Below the pieces are notes generated by a model. The model did not search any database. It had not been told where the DNA came from and saw only the letters and a list, made by a program, of their open reading frames with translations. The position numbers and the translations under genes are program-made. A stretch of 64,000 nucleotides of DNA, from the NCBI GenBank assembly GCA_016717205.1, contig JADKGC010000004.1, positions 434,001-498,000 on the forward strand. Reading direction: 5' to 3'. The DNA is from Candidatus Flexifilum breve (GTDB lineage Bacteria > Chloroflexota > Anaerolineae > Aggregatilineales > Phototrophicaceae). Each line of letters opens with the position of its first letter. Position 1 is the first letter of the stretch. Shown here piece by piece: positions 40,616 to 49,431 of the stretch.

Positions 40616-41412
40616 CTAATCCGCGTAGTAGTCACTTAGAAAGCCGCTGACCGCCTCAAGATAATCGACCGCATTGTCGCGGCGGATAGAGTGACCCGCG
40701 TGCTCAATCTGCACAGCTTGCCCCTGCTTCCAGAGCGCGGCGGCTTCCTGCGCGATGCTGTCATCGACCAGCGTCCGGTTGTCACCATACAACAGCAAAA
40801 CGGGACACTCCACCTGCTGCATGAGATCTTGCCACACCGGGCGCGGTGACCGCGCTGAAAACACGTCCAGATCCACGCGCTGTTTCGACTCCGCCCAGTA
40901 CTGCAATTCGGCGGCGCTCCAGCGGGGCGAACGCACATGTTCAGCGGCCATCAGTTCTTCAAGAGATTGTCCCTGCATCCGGCGCAGATTGTCGGCCCAC
41001 TGCTGCATGCCGGTGCCGCGGACGGCTTCCATTTCGGGCGTGAGTGGCGGGGCGAGCGGCGGATCTTCCAGCAGCAAACAGCCGATCAGTTCCGGATGGG
41101 TTGCGGCCAGGATCAGCGCGGTGAAGCCACCCATCGAATGGCCGAGCACGGCGGGTCGATTCAGGTTTAAGCCGGAAATTAGTGAGGCCGCATCTTCAGC
41201 CAGTGCCTGATTGTCGAAGCCCATCCCAGCGATGCGACTGGATTGACCATGTCCCCGCGCATCGGGCAAAATCACATCGTAGTCCTGTGCGGAGACCAGC
41301 ACGAGCCGTCGTCGGTGAAGCCGTGCAGCAGTACGAGGGGTAACTGATCTCCGCCGCTGCGATAGTAATGCTGCGTGAGGCCATTAGCCTGAATTGTATT
41401 CGAAGCAAACAT
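40616..41412 (-). pseudogene. Alpha/beta hydrolase, frameshifted near the N-terminus
   Basis: From ATG 41412 the frame reads MFASNTIQANGLTQHYYRSG then LPLVLLHGFTDDGSCWS and soon hits a stop. The rest continues in another frame from about 41302: LVSAQDYDVILPDARGHGQSS, nucleophile elbow GHSMGG, Asp in LLLYGDNRTLVDD and His in EHAGHSIRRDN. About 20 bases that normally connect CW to the LSAQ-type helix appear to be deleted. The catalytic triad is intact in the downstream part, but the oxyanion-hole HGF is in the separated piece, so the gene is probably dead. Confidence 0.82.
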
Positions 41413-41484
41413 GCTGGGTTCTCCTGTAGTGCGGAGAGCATAGCCCGAAGTCCGTCGCCTGTCACCACCGGCACACCTCAGCGC

Positions 41485-41565
41485 TTACTTCTGATTGATC
41501 AGCACCAGCCCAACGACACACAGCACCACGCCGAGGATGTTGGTCGGCGTCATGTGCTCGCGGAA
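41485..41565 (-). pseudogene. C-terminal stub of an EamA/DMT transporter
   Basis: Twenty-six codons, FREHMTPTNILGVVLCVVGL then VLINQK and stop, equal the last TM helix of EamA-family drug/metabolite transporters. Directly upstream the sequence changes to GGACGAGGCATG, half of the family A palindrome, so the gene appears cut by a repeat-associated rearrangement. Confidence 0.7.
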
Positions 41566-41760
41566 GGACGAGGCATGAGGGTGTTTAAAGCATCCCTTAA
41601 AGCCTTTCCTTTCGTCAGCGGACGCAATGAATTACGTCCCTACGAAGATGGTTTCGGCTTGGCAGGCGCTGTTGGCTCCCCTCCCTGAATTCGGGGAGGG
41701 GACGGGGGGTGGGGTCGGAATCTGACCTTTTTCAACACCCTCATATCTCGTCCTCTTTTG
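41566..41760. repeat. Composite repeat cluster
   Basis: In order: a half family A palindrome, a family C unit (GGACGCAATGAATTACGTCC), the GAATTC-centred hairpin with G-rich tail, and the GAATCTGACCTTTTTCAACA tail ending TCGTCCTCTTTT. The order shows that these modules travel together. Confidence 0.7.
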
Positions 41761-41850
41761 GTATATTTCGTGGTTTGGTTTGACGGCGGAAGACAAACGG
41801 GGCGATAACCATGTATCGCCCCGGTAGTACCAGTGCACAAGCTGCCCGTG

Positions 41851-42585
41851 TTACGGGCTAGTGGTCACTTCGACGGTCGTTTCCAGCGTGCTGCTCATGG
41901 TCGGCATCTGGGTCGCCATGGAGTCCATCGTCGCCGCCTGCGTCACCAGCGGGGTGAACGTGCCGCTCAGCGTGGGCATCGGCGTGGTGGTGATGAAGTC
42001 GAAATCACCATCAAACGTGTCGATGCGAATGTTGCCCGTGCAGCCCGTCCAACCATAGATGAAGCCCTTGCCATCCGGCAGGAAACCCGTCAGACGGAAT
42101 TCGTTGTCGCCCACGAGGAACAGCCGCACCGTGCCGTTGGTCGCGGTTGCTTGACCGAGCAGGATCGCGGGCTGCATCGTCGACATCATGTCCGGTGTGT
42201 TGGTCGCCATCATCGACGGTTCGGCGGTGGTATCCATCATCATGTCCATGTCGCTGTACTGGCGCAGCGCTTCTTCTTCGGCGAAGATATACTGCTCGCC
42301 ATTGGAGCCATACACGGCGATCCGGCCGCCATTGTCAAACGACCCCGCCGGGTCACCATTCACGTCTTCGCAGAAAATGCCAAATTCACCGAGGATGATC
42401 GCGTTATTGATGCGACCATCGTTGAAGATCACTTCTGGCGTGCCGTCCATCGTCGCTTCCGCCGTCGCTTCGACGGTCGTCTGCGCAAGCCCATCACTCG
42501 GATTCTGCGCGCTCAGCGCGGCACTGGAAAGCACGAAGACTGCCACCAGCAGAACTAACAGATAGCCGATACGTTCTGTTTTCAT
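41851..42585 (-). CDS. Secreted protein of unknown function
   Basis: 244 aa. Signal peptide: MKTERIGYLLVLLVAVFVLSS, then AALSAQ. The mature protein has a Thr-rich start, a region rich in Met, Asp and Thr (about residues 105-140, DMDMMMDTTAEPSMM), a Gly-containing beta-rich part with GKGFIYGWTGCTGNIRIDTFDGDFDF, and a Thr/Met-rich tail. No enzyme motif is visible. It resembles cell-surface proteins of low complexity found in Chloroflexota. Monocistronic, leftward. Confidence 0.72.
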   Translation of the reverse strand: MKTERIGYLLVLLVAVFVLSSAALSAQNPSDGLAQTTVEATAEATMDGTPEVIFNDGRINNAIILGEFGIFCEDVNGDPAGSFDNGGRIAVYGSNGEQYIFAEEEALRQYSDMDMMMDTTAEPSMMATNTPDMMSTMQPAILLGQATATNGTVRLFLVGDNEFRLTGFLPDGKGFIYGWTGCTGNIRIDTFDGDFDFITTTPMPTLSGTFTPLVTQAATMDSMATQMPTMSSTLETTVEVTTSP

Positions 42586-42741
42586 ACGAATTACTCCTTA
42601 CGTTTCATCTCAACTGTCATTGTAATGTGGAATGTTAGGTTGTGAATGGGAGATGAGGAGTAAATCTCGATGGCCACTCCGCTACCGTGAGTCGCGGGAA
42701 TTGGGGCAACCCCGCTATAATCCCCGGCGCTGAAGGATAGG

Positions 42742-43488
42742 ATGATGAGCGAACAGGCAGTACTCGAAGGCATTATCTCGATTGAGGCGGCGCTCCGCGC
42801 GCACAGCCGCCCGATTCATCGCATTTTGATCCGGCGCGGCGAGCATGATCGTGATCTGGGTCGGTTGGCGCGGCTGGCGGAGCGCGAGCAGATCCCGGTG
42901 GAGCGCGTCAGCCCGGACGAGATCGACGCGCAGGCGCAGGGTAAAACGCACGGCGGGGTGATCGCGTTGGTCGGCGACCGGCGCTTTGTGCCGCTGGACG
43001 AGTTGATCGCCGGGAACGATGCGCCGCTAATCGTGATGCTGGATGGCGTGGAAGACCCGTTCAACTTTGGGCAGGCGGTGCGCGCGTTTTACGCGGCGGG
43101 CGCGGACGGGCTGGTCGTGCGTCCCCGCAACTGGATGAGCGCAGCGGGCGTGGTCGCGCGGTCATCGGCGGGCGCGTCGGAATGGATGCCGACGGCGGTC
43201 GCGGAGACGACGCAGTCAGCGGCGGATTTTCTGCGCGGTCGTGGGCTGAAGATCGCCGTGGCGGACAAAGAACGCGCCGTGCCGCTCTACAAGGCGGATT
43301 TGCGCGGTGGGTTATTTGTGGTAATCGGCGGGGAGAAGCGCGGGATCACACGCTCGTTTGCCGATGCTGCCGACATCCGCCTGAGCATTCCCTACGGGCG
43401 GCGCTTCGACCAGTCTTTGGGCACGACGGCGGCGTCCGCGGTGATCGCCTTTGAGTTGATGCGGCAGCGGCTGGACACGGGCAAATAA
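42742..43488 (+). CDS. TrmH/SpoU family RNA 2'-O-methyltransferase
   Basis: 248 aa. An N-terminal substrate-binding domain with QGKTHGGVIALVGDRRFVPLDEL is typical of RlmB-like enzymes. The SPOUT knot has motif 1 LDGVEDPFNFGQAVRAFYAAGADGLVV and motif 2 VIGGEKRGI. Motif 3 reads IPYGRRFDQSLGTTAASAVIAFE, where most relatives have SLNVSVA; the change touches the SAM-binding loop. It likely modifies rRNA or tRNA ribose, but the target cannot be assigned. Confidence 0.87.
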   Translation: MMSEQAVLEGIISIEAALRAHSRPIHRILIRRGEHDRDLGRLARLAEREQIPVERVSPDEIDAQAQGKTHGGVIALVGDRRFVPLDELIAGNDAPLIVMLDGVEDPFNFGQAVRAFYAAGADGLVVRPRNWMSAAGVVARSSAGASEWMPTAVAETTQSAADFLRGRGLKIAVADKERAVPLYKADLRGGLFVVIGGEKRGITRSFADAADIRLSIPYGRRFDQSLGTTAASAVIAFELMRQRLDTGK

Positions 43489-43514
43489 AAACGGACAAGG
43501 TTGTCCTTGTCCGT
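43486..43514 (-). terminator. Terminator of tRNA-Pro
   Basis: A perfect 10-bp stem (ACGGACAAGG/CCTTGTCCGT, loop TTGT) followed on the leftward strand by TTTTTATTT. It starts seven bases beyond the tRNA 3' end and also lies in the 3' region of the convergent methyltransferase gene. Confidence 0.85.
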
Positions 43515-43520
43515 TCATTG

Positions 43521-43594
43521 TCGGGGCGGCGAGATTTGAACTCACGACCTCAGCGGCCCGATCGCTGCGCGCTACCAAGCTGCGCTACGCCCCG
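43521..43594 (-). tRNA. tRNA-Pro, anticodon CGG
   Basis: 74 bases, cloverleaf complete: acceptor CGGGGCG/CGCCCCG with discriminator A, D-arm GCGC...GCGC, anticodon stem CAGCG/CGCTG with loop ATCGGGC (anticodon CGG, G37), T-arm with GTTCAAA. CCA is not encoded. It reads Pro codon CCG. Confidence 0.93.
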
Positions 43595-43651
43595 TCGAAT
43601 GGCACTTAGTCTACTGGACACACGGCAGAATGGCAAGAGTGAGTTGACACA

Positions 43652-44254
43652 ATGAAGCAAAATCCTGTGACATTGACCGACCGGATTCGCGGTATCACCG
43701 GCGGGGTGACGAGTTCGGCGGGCATGGCCGTGCATCGCATGGGGATTCACCCCGATGTGATCACGATTGTTGGCTTGATCGTGGTCGCCATGGGGGCGTA
43801 TTTCATCGCCGTGGGGCAAATGCAGATCGGCGGGGTGCTGCTGGTGATCAGCCTGCCGCTTGACGCGCTGGATGGCGCGGTGGCGCGGGCGATGCAGCGC
43901 AAGGATCGGCGCGGAGCGGTGCTCGACTCGACGCTGGATCGCTACGCCGACGGCCTGATTTTCGGCGGGTTGGTCTACTATTTCGCCGTGCAGGATCAGT
44001 ATGGTTATTTGCTCCTAAGTTTGGCATCCCTTGTCGGCAGTTTTGTGGTAAGCTATGTCCGCGCACGGGCAGGAGAGGCTGACCTGTCGGTCAAAATCGG
44101 CTTGTTCTCGCGGTTTGAGCGAGTTGTGGCGCTGCTCTTGATGCTGCTCGTCCCGCCGCTGCTCGTCCCCATGTTGTGGGTGCTGGCGCTGGGGACGAAT
44201 ATCACTGGCGTGCAGCGTCTTTTGTACGTTTATAGACATCTTGACAAAAACTGA
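43652..44254 (+). CDS. CDP-alcohol phosphatidyltransferase family protein
   Basis: 200 aa membrane enzyme. The class signature Dx2DGx2ARx8Gx3Dx3D is perfect: DALDGAVARAMQRKDRRGAVLDSTLDRYAD (about residues 70-99). It transfers a phosphatidyl or phosphoalcohol group in phospholipid synthesis, for example making phosphatidylglycerol- or phosphatidylinositol-type lipids; the acceptor is not evident. It starts about 57 bp after the divergent tRNA and is followed 8 bp later by lgt. Confidence 0.9.
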   Translation: MKQNPVTLTDRIRGITGGVTSSAGMAVHRMGIHPDVITIVGLIVVAMGAYFIAVGQMQIGGVLLVISLPLDALDGAVARAMQRKDRRGAVLDSTLDRYADGLIFGGLVYYFAVQDQYGYLLLSLASLVGSFVVSYVRARAGEADLSVKIGLFSRFERVVALLLMLLVPPLLVPMLWVLALGTNITGVQRLLYVYRHLDKN

Positions 44255-44262
44255 GGCTGATC

Positions 44263-45141
44263 ATGGAGTTCCAATCCGAGTACATCGTCCTATTTGATAG
44301 GCTGCAAATTCGCTACTACGGCATCATCATCGTCGTGGCGATGCTGGTGGCAGCCACCATCGCCGCGCGCCTCGCCAAGCGCGATGGGCGCGATCCCGAT
44401 CACGTGTGGGGGGCGCTCACCTGGGCGATCATCCCGGCGATCATCCTGTCGCGTCTGTGGTTCATCTTCACGCCGAGCCGGGAACTCCTCGCTCAGGGTA
44501 TGGATACCGCGTGGTTCTTCCAGAACTTCTTCAACACGACGAACGGCGCCATCGCCATTTGGAGTGGCGGCCTGAGCATTTTCGGCGCGGTCTTGGGCGG
44601 TTTCCTGGGCGCGTATATCTACATGCGCCGCAATAAGCTCCCGGTGGCCGCATGGCTGGATATCGCGGGGGTCGTGCTGCCCCTCGGTCAGGCGATTGGC
44701 CGCATTGCCAATTACGTCAATCAGGAACTTTACGGCACGCTGACGACGCTCCCGTGGGGCATCACCATTGACGCCGACAAGCGCGTCGCGCCGTACAAGA
44801 GCCTCGTCGATTACCCAGTGGCGGATACGCGCTTCCACCCGCTGTTCCTGTACGAAATGCTGCTGAATATTGTGCTGTTCGTGGTGCTGCTGAACCTGTT
44901 CTCGCGCCGCCGCAAGCAGTTCCGCTATGGTGACTTCTTCCTCATCTATCTGATGGCTTACTCGATCATCCGCTTCTTCCTCGAATTCCTGCGCGCGGAC
45001 ATTGCCTATATCGCTGGCACGACGATCAACTCGTCGCAGGCGATGACGGTGCTCGTGTTCGTGATCGCGCTGGCGGCGTATGTGCTGCGCCGCAACCAGC
45101 CGACCGCCGCGCAGACTACAGAAGCGGTCAAGCAGCAGTAA
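44263..45141 (+). CDS. lgt: Prolipoprotein diacylglyceryl transferase
   Basis: 292 aa, seven TM segments. It adds diacylglycerol to the lipobox cysteine of prolipoproteins. YYGIIIVVAMLVAATIAARLAKRDGRDPDHV, the essential WSGGLSIFGAVLGGFLG and the signature GRIANYVNQELYGTLTTLPWGI are present; the signature has Ala in place of the usual Gly after GRI. The C-terminal RFFLEFLRAD is conserved. It forms a lipid-related pair with the upstream phosphatidyltransferase. Confidence 0.94.
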   Translation: MEFQSEYIVLFDRLQIRYYGIIIVVAMLVAATIAARLAKRDGRDPDHVWGALTWAIIPAIILSRLWFIFTPSRELLAQGMDTAWFFQNFFNTTNGAIAIWSGGLSIFGAVLGGFLGAYIYMRRNKLPVAAWLDIAGVVLPLGQAIGRIANYVNQELYGTLTTLPWGITIDADKRVAPYKSLVDYPVADTRFHPLFLYEMLLNIVLFVVLLNLFSRRRKQFRYGDFFLIYLMAYSIIRFFLEFLRADIAYIAGTTINSSQAMTVLVFVIALAAYVLRRNQPTAAQTTEAVKQQ

Positions 45142-45170
45142 AGACTGCTAAATCACAATGGTTTGATTGT

Positions 45171-45370
45171 GTAGGGACGCGATTTAGACGGTTTCTAATG
45201 AGCCCCCTCAACCCCCGACCCCTTCTCCCACGCAAGCGGGGAGAAGGGGAGAAAAGCCGCTTTTGTCCCTCTCCCCGTTTACGTGGGAGAGGGACGGCTT
45301 GCGCAGCAAGCAGGGTGAGGGGTGTCGTGAAAACCCTTTTGGGACACCCTCCAAATCGCGTCCCTACGAT
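45171..45370. repeat. Composite repeat cluster in the gap 45142-45481
   Basis: A half family C unit (GTAGGGACGCGATTTAGACG), the CCCACGCAAGCGGGGAGAAG hairpin, a CCCTCTCCCCG...CGTGGGAGAGGG hairpin, a GCTTGCGCAGCAAGC palindrome, a GTGTCGTGAAAACCCTTTTG / GGGACACC hairpin and a closing CAAATCGCGTCCCTACG family C half. Family C halves therefore bracket the unit. No ORF is credible. Confidence 0.65.
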
Positions 45371-45481
45371 TCTCCCAATTGCTCACCCATGACAAACGCA
45401 TAGATTTGAGTTTTCGCCGCGCCTTTGTGCCACGCGCTCTGGTTGTGTGCGATAATCGGTCATGGTGTGGGCTAGCCGAAG

Positions 45482-46438
45482 ATGACATCCATGATCGAAT
45501 CGCAAAATCTGACCAAGTTCTACGATGATTTCCTCGCCGTCGACGCCGTCAACCTGAACGTCCCGGCGGGGTCGGTGCTGGCGCTGCTCGGGCCGAACGG
45601 CGCGGGCAAAACGACGACCGTCCGCATGCTGACATCGATCCTCGCGCCAACGTCCGGTTGGGCGAAGATCGCCGGGTTTGACGTGGTCGAGCAGCCGGAG
45701 CAGGTGCGCGCCCATGTCGGCGTGCTGACTGAACAGCACGGCTTGTACGAGCGCATGAAGGCGATTGAGTACCTCGACTTTTTCGGACAGGTGTATCACC
45801 TGACGCCGCAGGCGCGCCGCCAGCGGTCGTATGATCTGATGGAGCGCTTTGGGTTGACGTTTGCGCTCGGCAAAACGCTCGGCGAATATTCGAAGGGCAT
45901 GAAGCAGAAGCTCGCGCTCGTGCGCGCCATGCTGCACGACCCGCCCGTGCTGTTGCTCGATGAGCCGACCTCGGCGATGGACCCCCAGAGCGCAAAACTA
46001 GTACGCGACGCGATTGTCGAACTTCAGCGGGATGAGCGCACGTTCCTCATCACCACGCATAACCTGACCGAAGCGCAGGCGCTCGCCGATCAGATCGGCA
46101 TCATCCGGCATGGGCGCATCATCGCGCAGGGCAACCTCGAAGAATTGGCGCGGCGCATCGCAGGCGACCCGCTGATGGAACTGCGCGTCGCGGGGCAGGT
46201 GAACGGCCTCGCCAAAGATATTGGCGATATGGTCAACGTTGAAGCTACAGGTGAGGGTTGGATCTCATTCCGCGTGCGCGACCCCAACGCGACGAACCCC
46301 GCGCTGCTGCGCCGTGTATTGGATCTCGGTGTGCAGGTGGTGACGCTCGCGCCGATCTCGCAAAGTCTTGAACAAATCTATCTGCGGGTTGTAGAAGAGG
46401 ATGAACAGCAGAATGGGCGTGAAAGCCATCAACGTTAA
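45482..46438 (+). CDS. ABC transporter ATP-binding protein, NatA/CcmA type
   Basis: 318 aa. Walker A GPNGAGKT (about residues 37-44), Q-loop TEQHGLYERM, signature YSKGMKQKLALVRA, Walker B VLLLDEPTSAMD and switch TTHN are complete; the last 100 residues form a C-terminal domain seen in ABC-2 exporters. It powers the permease whose start overlaps this gene by about 25 bp. The exported substrate is unknown. Confidence 0.93.
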   Translation: MTSMIESQNLTKFYDDFLAVDAVNLNVPAGSVLALLGPNGAGKTTTVRMLTSILAPTSGWAKIAGFDVVEQPEQVRAHVGVLTEQHGLYERMKAIEYLDFFGQVYHLTPQARRQRSYDLMERFGLTFALGKTLGEYSKGMKQKLALVRAMLHDPPVLLLDEPTSAMDPQSAKLVRDAIVELQRDERTFLITTHNLTEAQALADQIGIIRHGRIIAQGNLEELARRIAGDPLMELRVAGQVNGLAKDIGDMVNVEATGEGWISFRVRDPNATNPALLRRVLDLGVQVVTLAPISQSLEQIYLRVVEEDEQQNGRESHQR

Positions 46439-47928
46439 CGACATTCAGCCGTATCCGCAGAGCGGGTGGCGCAAGACGCTGGCCAACGCCCTGATCATCA
46501 CCCGGCGCGAAGTGCGCGACAGTCTGCGTGACTGGCGCATCATCGCGCCCATTGTCATCCTGACGTTTCTGTTCCCGTTCCTCGCGCAGTTCGTGGCGGG
46601 GCGGTTTGCGGGCTTCGTGGAAGGCTTCGGCGCGCAGATCATCGGCGCGCGCATGATTCCGTTCCTGCTGATGATCGTCGGCTTCTTCCCGATCTCGATC
46701 TCACTGGTGATCGCGCTGGAGACGTTCGTCGGCGAAAAAGAGCGTCGCAGCCTCGAACCGCTGCTCAGTACGCCGCTCACCAACACCGAGCTGTATATCG
46801 GCAAGACGCTCTCCGCCATGCTGCCGCCGCTGATTTCGAGCTACGGCGGGATGACCGTATATCTGGTCAGTCTGTTGTTCGGCGAACTGGAATGGCGACC
46901 GCCGGCCATGCTCATCGTGCAGATCATCCTCGTCACGACGGTGCAGGCACTGGTGATGATCACCGGCGCGGTGGTCGTCAGCAGCCAGACGACGAGCACG
47001 CGCGCGGCGAATCTGCTGGCGAGCTTCATCATCATCCCCATGACGCTGGTCATTCAGGGCGAAAGCGCCATCATGTTCCTCGCGCCCGATGCCGAATCGC
47101 CGAACGGGATTGGCGCGCTGTGGGCGATCATCGCCGGGATGCTGGTAGTCATTGTGCTGCTGCTGCGCGTGGGGAATGCCATTTTCAACCGGGAAGAGCT
47201 GCTCGGTCGCACCATCGACTCGCTCAACCTGCGGGCGACGCTCCGCAAGCTTGTGCGCTTCAGCCTCGCCGTTGACGAGGCTGGCACACCCGCACGGAAT
47301 CCGGTGGAGTGGTATCGGAAGGGCGTCACCTTGAGCACGCGGCGCATTGGTTATGCGCTGCCGATCACGATTGGCGTGTTCGTGCTGGCGTTTTTGGCAG
47401 GCGTGGCGCTCGGCTATCTACCCGAGTGGAATCTGAACCTGCCGCGCAACATGCCGCTGAATCTCGTCGCAGGGTCGCTTAACACCTATTCGGAATTCTT
47501 CTTCGGCGAGAATGCCGTGCTGGCGATCGTCTGGCAGAACGCGCGCATCCTGATCGCGGCGACCCTGCTTGGGATGTTCACGTTCGGCGCGGTCGCGCTG
47601 ATCCTGACGCCGCTGGTCTATGTGGTGATCGGCTATATTCTGAGTCAGGTGATCCTCGCTGGGTATAATCCCTCGTTTATGCTGGCGGCCATTCTGCCGC
47701 ACGGCATCATCGAAATCCCGGTGATCGTGCTGGCGACGGCGGCGGCGCTGCGGCTCGGCGCGGTCATCACGCCCCCCGCGCGGCTATACCGTCGGCCATG
47801 CGTGGACGGTGGCCTTCGGCGACACGATCAAGATCGCGCTCGGGCTGATTTTGCCCGGTCTCGTGCTTGCCGCGCTCATCGAAGCGACGATCACCCCGGC
47901 AGTGGTGCGCGCCGCGCTCGGCGGGTAA
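46413..47928 (+). pseudogene. ABC-2 permease with C-terminal SpoIIM-like domain, single-base frameshift
   Basis: An ABC-2 permease half (REVRDSLRDWRIIAPIVILTFLFPFL; ALETFVGEKERRSLEPLLSTPLTNTELYIGK) is fused to a SpoIIM/DUF95-like membrane domain (FFFGENAVLAIVWQNARILIAATLLGMFTFG; LPHGIIEIPVIVLATAAALRLG). At a run of six C (47772-47777) the frame slips. Removing one C restores TPPRGYTVGHAWTVAFGDTIKIALGLILPGLVLAALIEATITPAVVRAALGG and a stop at 47928, a normal end for such proteins. The start could be ATG 46401 or 46413. About 505 aa if intact; functional status depends on whether the extra C is real. Confidence 0.82.
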
Positions 47929-47962
47929 ATCTACCTCGGTGGGGGCGGGACTTGAGGGTGTA

Positions 47963-48320
47963 TAAAACCCCTCACCTCCTAGCCCCTAGCAGGGGTAGGT
48001 TTTCAATTGTAGGGACGAGGCATGCCTCGTCCTCCTTTGCCAAAACAACCGTCACCCTATTGGCTAAAACCTTCTTTTGCTTTCACGGATGGCAGGATTT
48101 TCGTCCAATCCAGAGAAAAACAGGACGAGGCATGCCTCGTCCCTACAGGGGTTTTGGCGAAAGAAACGCGCATTCCATTGGGAAGCATTAAAAACCTACC
48201 CCTGACAGCCCCCTAGCCCCCTCTCCCACGTAAGCGGGGCGAGGGGAAAATCTGTCTCCCCCTGAATTCGGGGCGGGCCGGGGGTGGGTGCGGAAGCTGA
48301 CCTTTTTCAACCCCCTCTTG
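47963..48320. repeat. Composite repeat cluster in the gap 47929-48439
   Basis: Contains two exact family A palindromes (48013-48032, 48123-48142), then the CCCACGTAAGCGGGGCGAGG hairpin, the GAATTC-centred module and the GGAAGCTGACCTTTTTCAAC tail. CCTACCCCTG sequences at 47992 and 48196 also face each other in inverted form (GCAGGGGTAGGTTTT versus AAAACCTACCCCTG), suggesting terminal repeats of a unit about 210 bp long. No gene is visible in the rest of this 511-bp gap. Confidence 0.65.
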
Positions 48321-48439
48321 TCCCGCCCCGTATTCCCCCATCCTCCGCGACTTTGCGAACTTCAACCTGCCGAAATACCCATGTCTGCCTACTCTGTACT
48401 ATACTTACAAGTAGACATCATTCGGACGTTGGGGCGAAC

Positions 48440-49195
48440 ATGGCGCGTATCATCATTTTGGGATCGGCGGCGGCGGTTTCGGACGCGGAGCACGACAATA
48501 CCCATTTCATACTTGAAGGTGAATCGGCTCCGATTTTGGTAGATTGTGGTTCGAACCCCCTCGGCAAAATCCATAAACTGGGCATCGGCGATGAAACGCT
48601 CCAAGATATGATCCTCACCCACTTTCACCCGGATCATGTGTCGGGGGTGCCCAACATGCTCATGCATATGTGGCTGCTCGGACGCAAAGCGCCGCTGCGC
48701 ATCTACGGGCTGAATCACTGCGTGAACCGCGTCGAAGACATGATGATGTTCTTCGCGTGGGATACCTGGCCGAACTTCTTCCCGGTCACGTTTCACCGCA
48801 TTCTCGAACGGAACAACGCGCCCGTTCTCGACAACGATGATTTCCGCATTTTCGCCTACCCGACCAAGCATTTCATCCCGACGATTGGCCTGCGCATCGA
48901 GAACAAGCGCAACGGCAAAGTGCTCGCCTATTCCTGCGACACCGAGCCGATTCCGCCGATGCTCGACCTCGCGCGGGACGCCGACGTGCTGATCCACGAG
49001 GCTGCAGGGAAAGGCTTCGGGCATTCGAGCGCGGCGCAGGCGGGCGAGATCGCCGCGGAAGCGCGTGCCAAGTCGCTGTACCTGATTCACTATCAGGTGT
49101 GGAACACCGACCCCACGCCGCTGGTCGCCGAAGCGCGCACCACTTACGACGGCCCGATTCATCTCTGCGAAGACTTCGACGAATACGAGTTCTAG
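48440..49195 (+). CDS. MBL-fold metallo-hydrolase, RNase Z-like group
   Basis: 251 aa. The metal site HFHPDHVSG (about residues 56-64) is the HxHxDH motif; further ligands are expected at KHFIPT, SCDTEP (Asp), and the C-terminal LIHYQV. The layout, with no exosite insertion, resembles ElaC/RNase Z-like and arylsulfatase-type MBL proteins; tRNA 3' processing is possible but not established. The ATG at 48440 is used because upstream codons translate repeats. Confidence 0.88.
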   Translation: MARIIILGSAAAVSDAEHDNTHFILEGESAPILVDCGSNPLGKIHKLGIGDETLQDMILTHFHPDHVSGVPNMLMHMWLLGRKAPLRIYGLNHCVNRVEDMMMFFAWDTWPNFFPVTFHRILERNNAPVLDNDDFRIFAYPTKHFIPTIGLRIENKRNGKVLAYSCDTEPIPPMLDLARDADVLIHEAAGKGFGHSSAAQAGEIAAEARAKSLYLIHYQVWNTDPTPLVAEARTTYDGPIHLCEDFDEYEF

Positions 49196-49431
49196 AGCAG
49201 GTCGACTGGGTTGAGTAAGTCGTAAGGATTAATTGATTACTCAACTGATCAGAGTTAGAATTTAATTAAAGTGAGTTGAACCTTCGGCAGCGAGCGCGGC
49301 GTGAAGAGCGTTAATTTTTGCGCAAACAGTTGTATTACAGTCTTGAAGTTGGTTAAGTTATATTCACTCCTCGTGAGTTGCCCTATACAATAGTAGCAAC
49401 CATGACCTCCCGAAAGCGCTAACGAGGATCT

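Noticed and set aside
39605..41412. Multi-gene defence island
   Set aside because: Only the TIR gene is a defence candidate; the neighbours are a broken Uma2 gene and a frameshifted hydrolase, so an island is not supported.
48022..48216. Small ORFs over the 48.0-48.3 kb repeats
   Set aside because: They translate palindromic repeats (for example GTRHASSSF), a pattern also produced by the same repeat elsewhere in the window.
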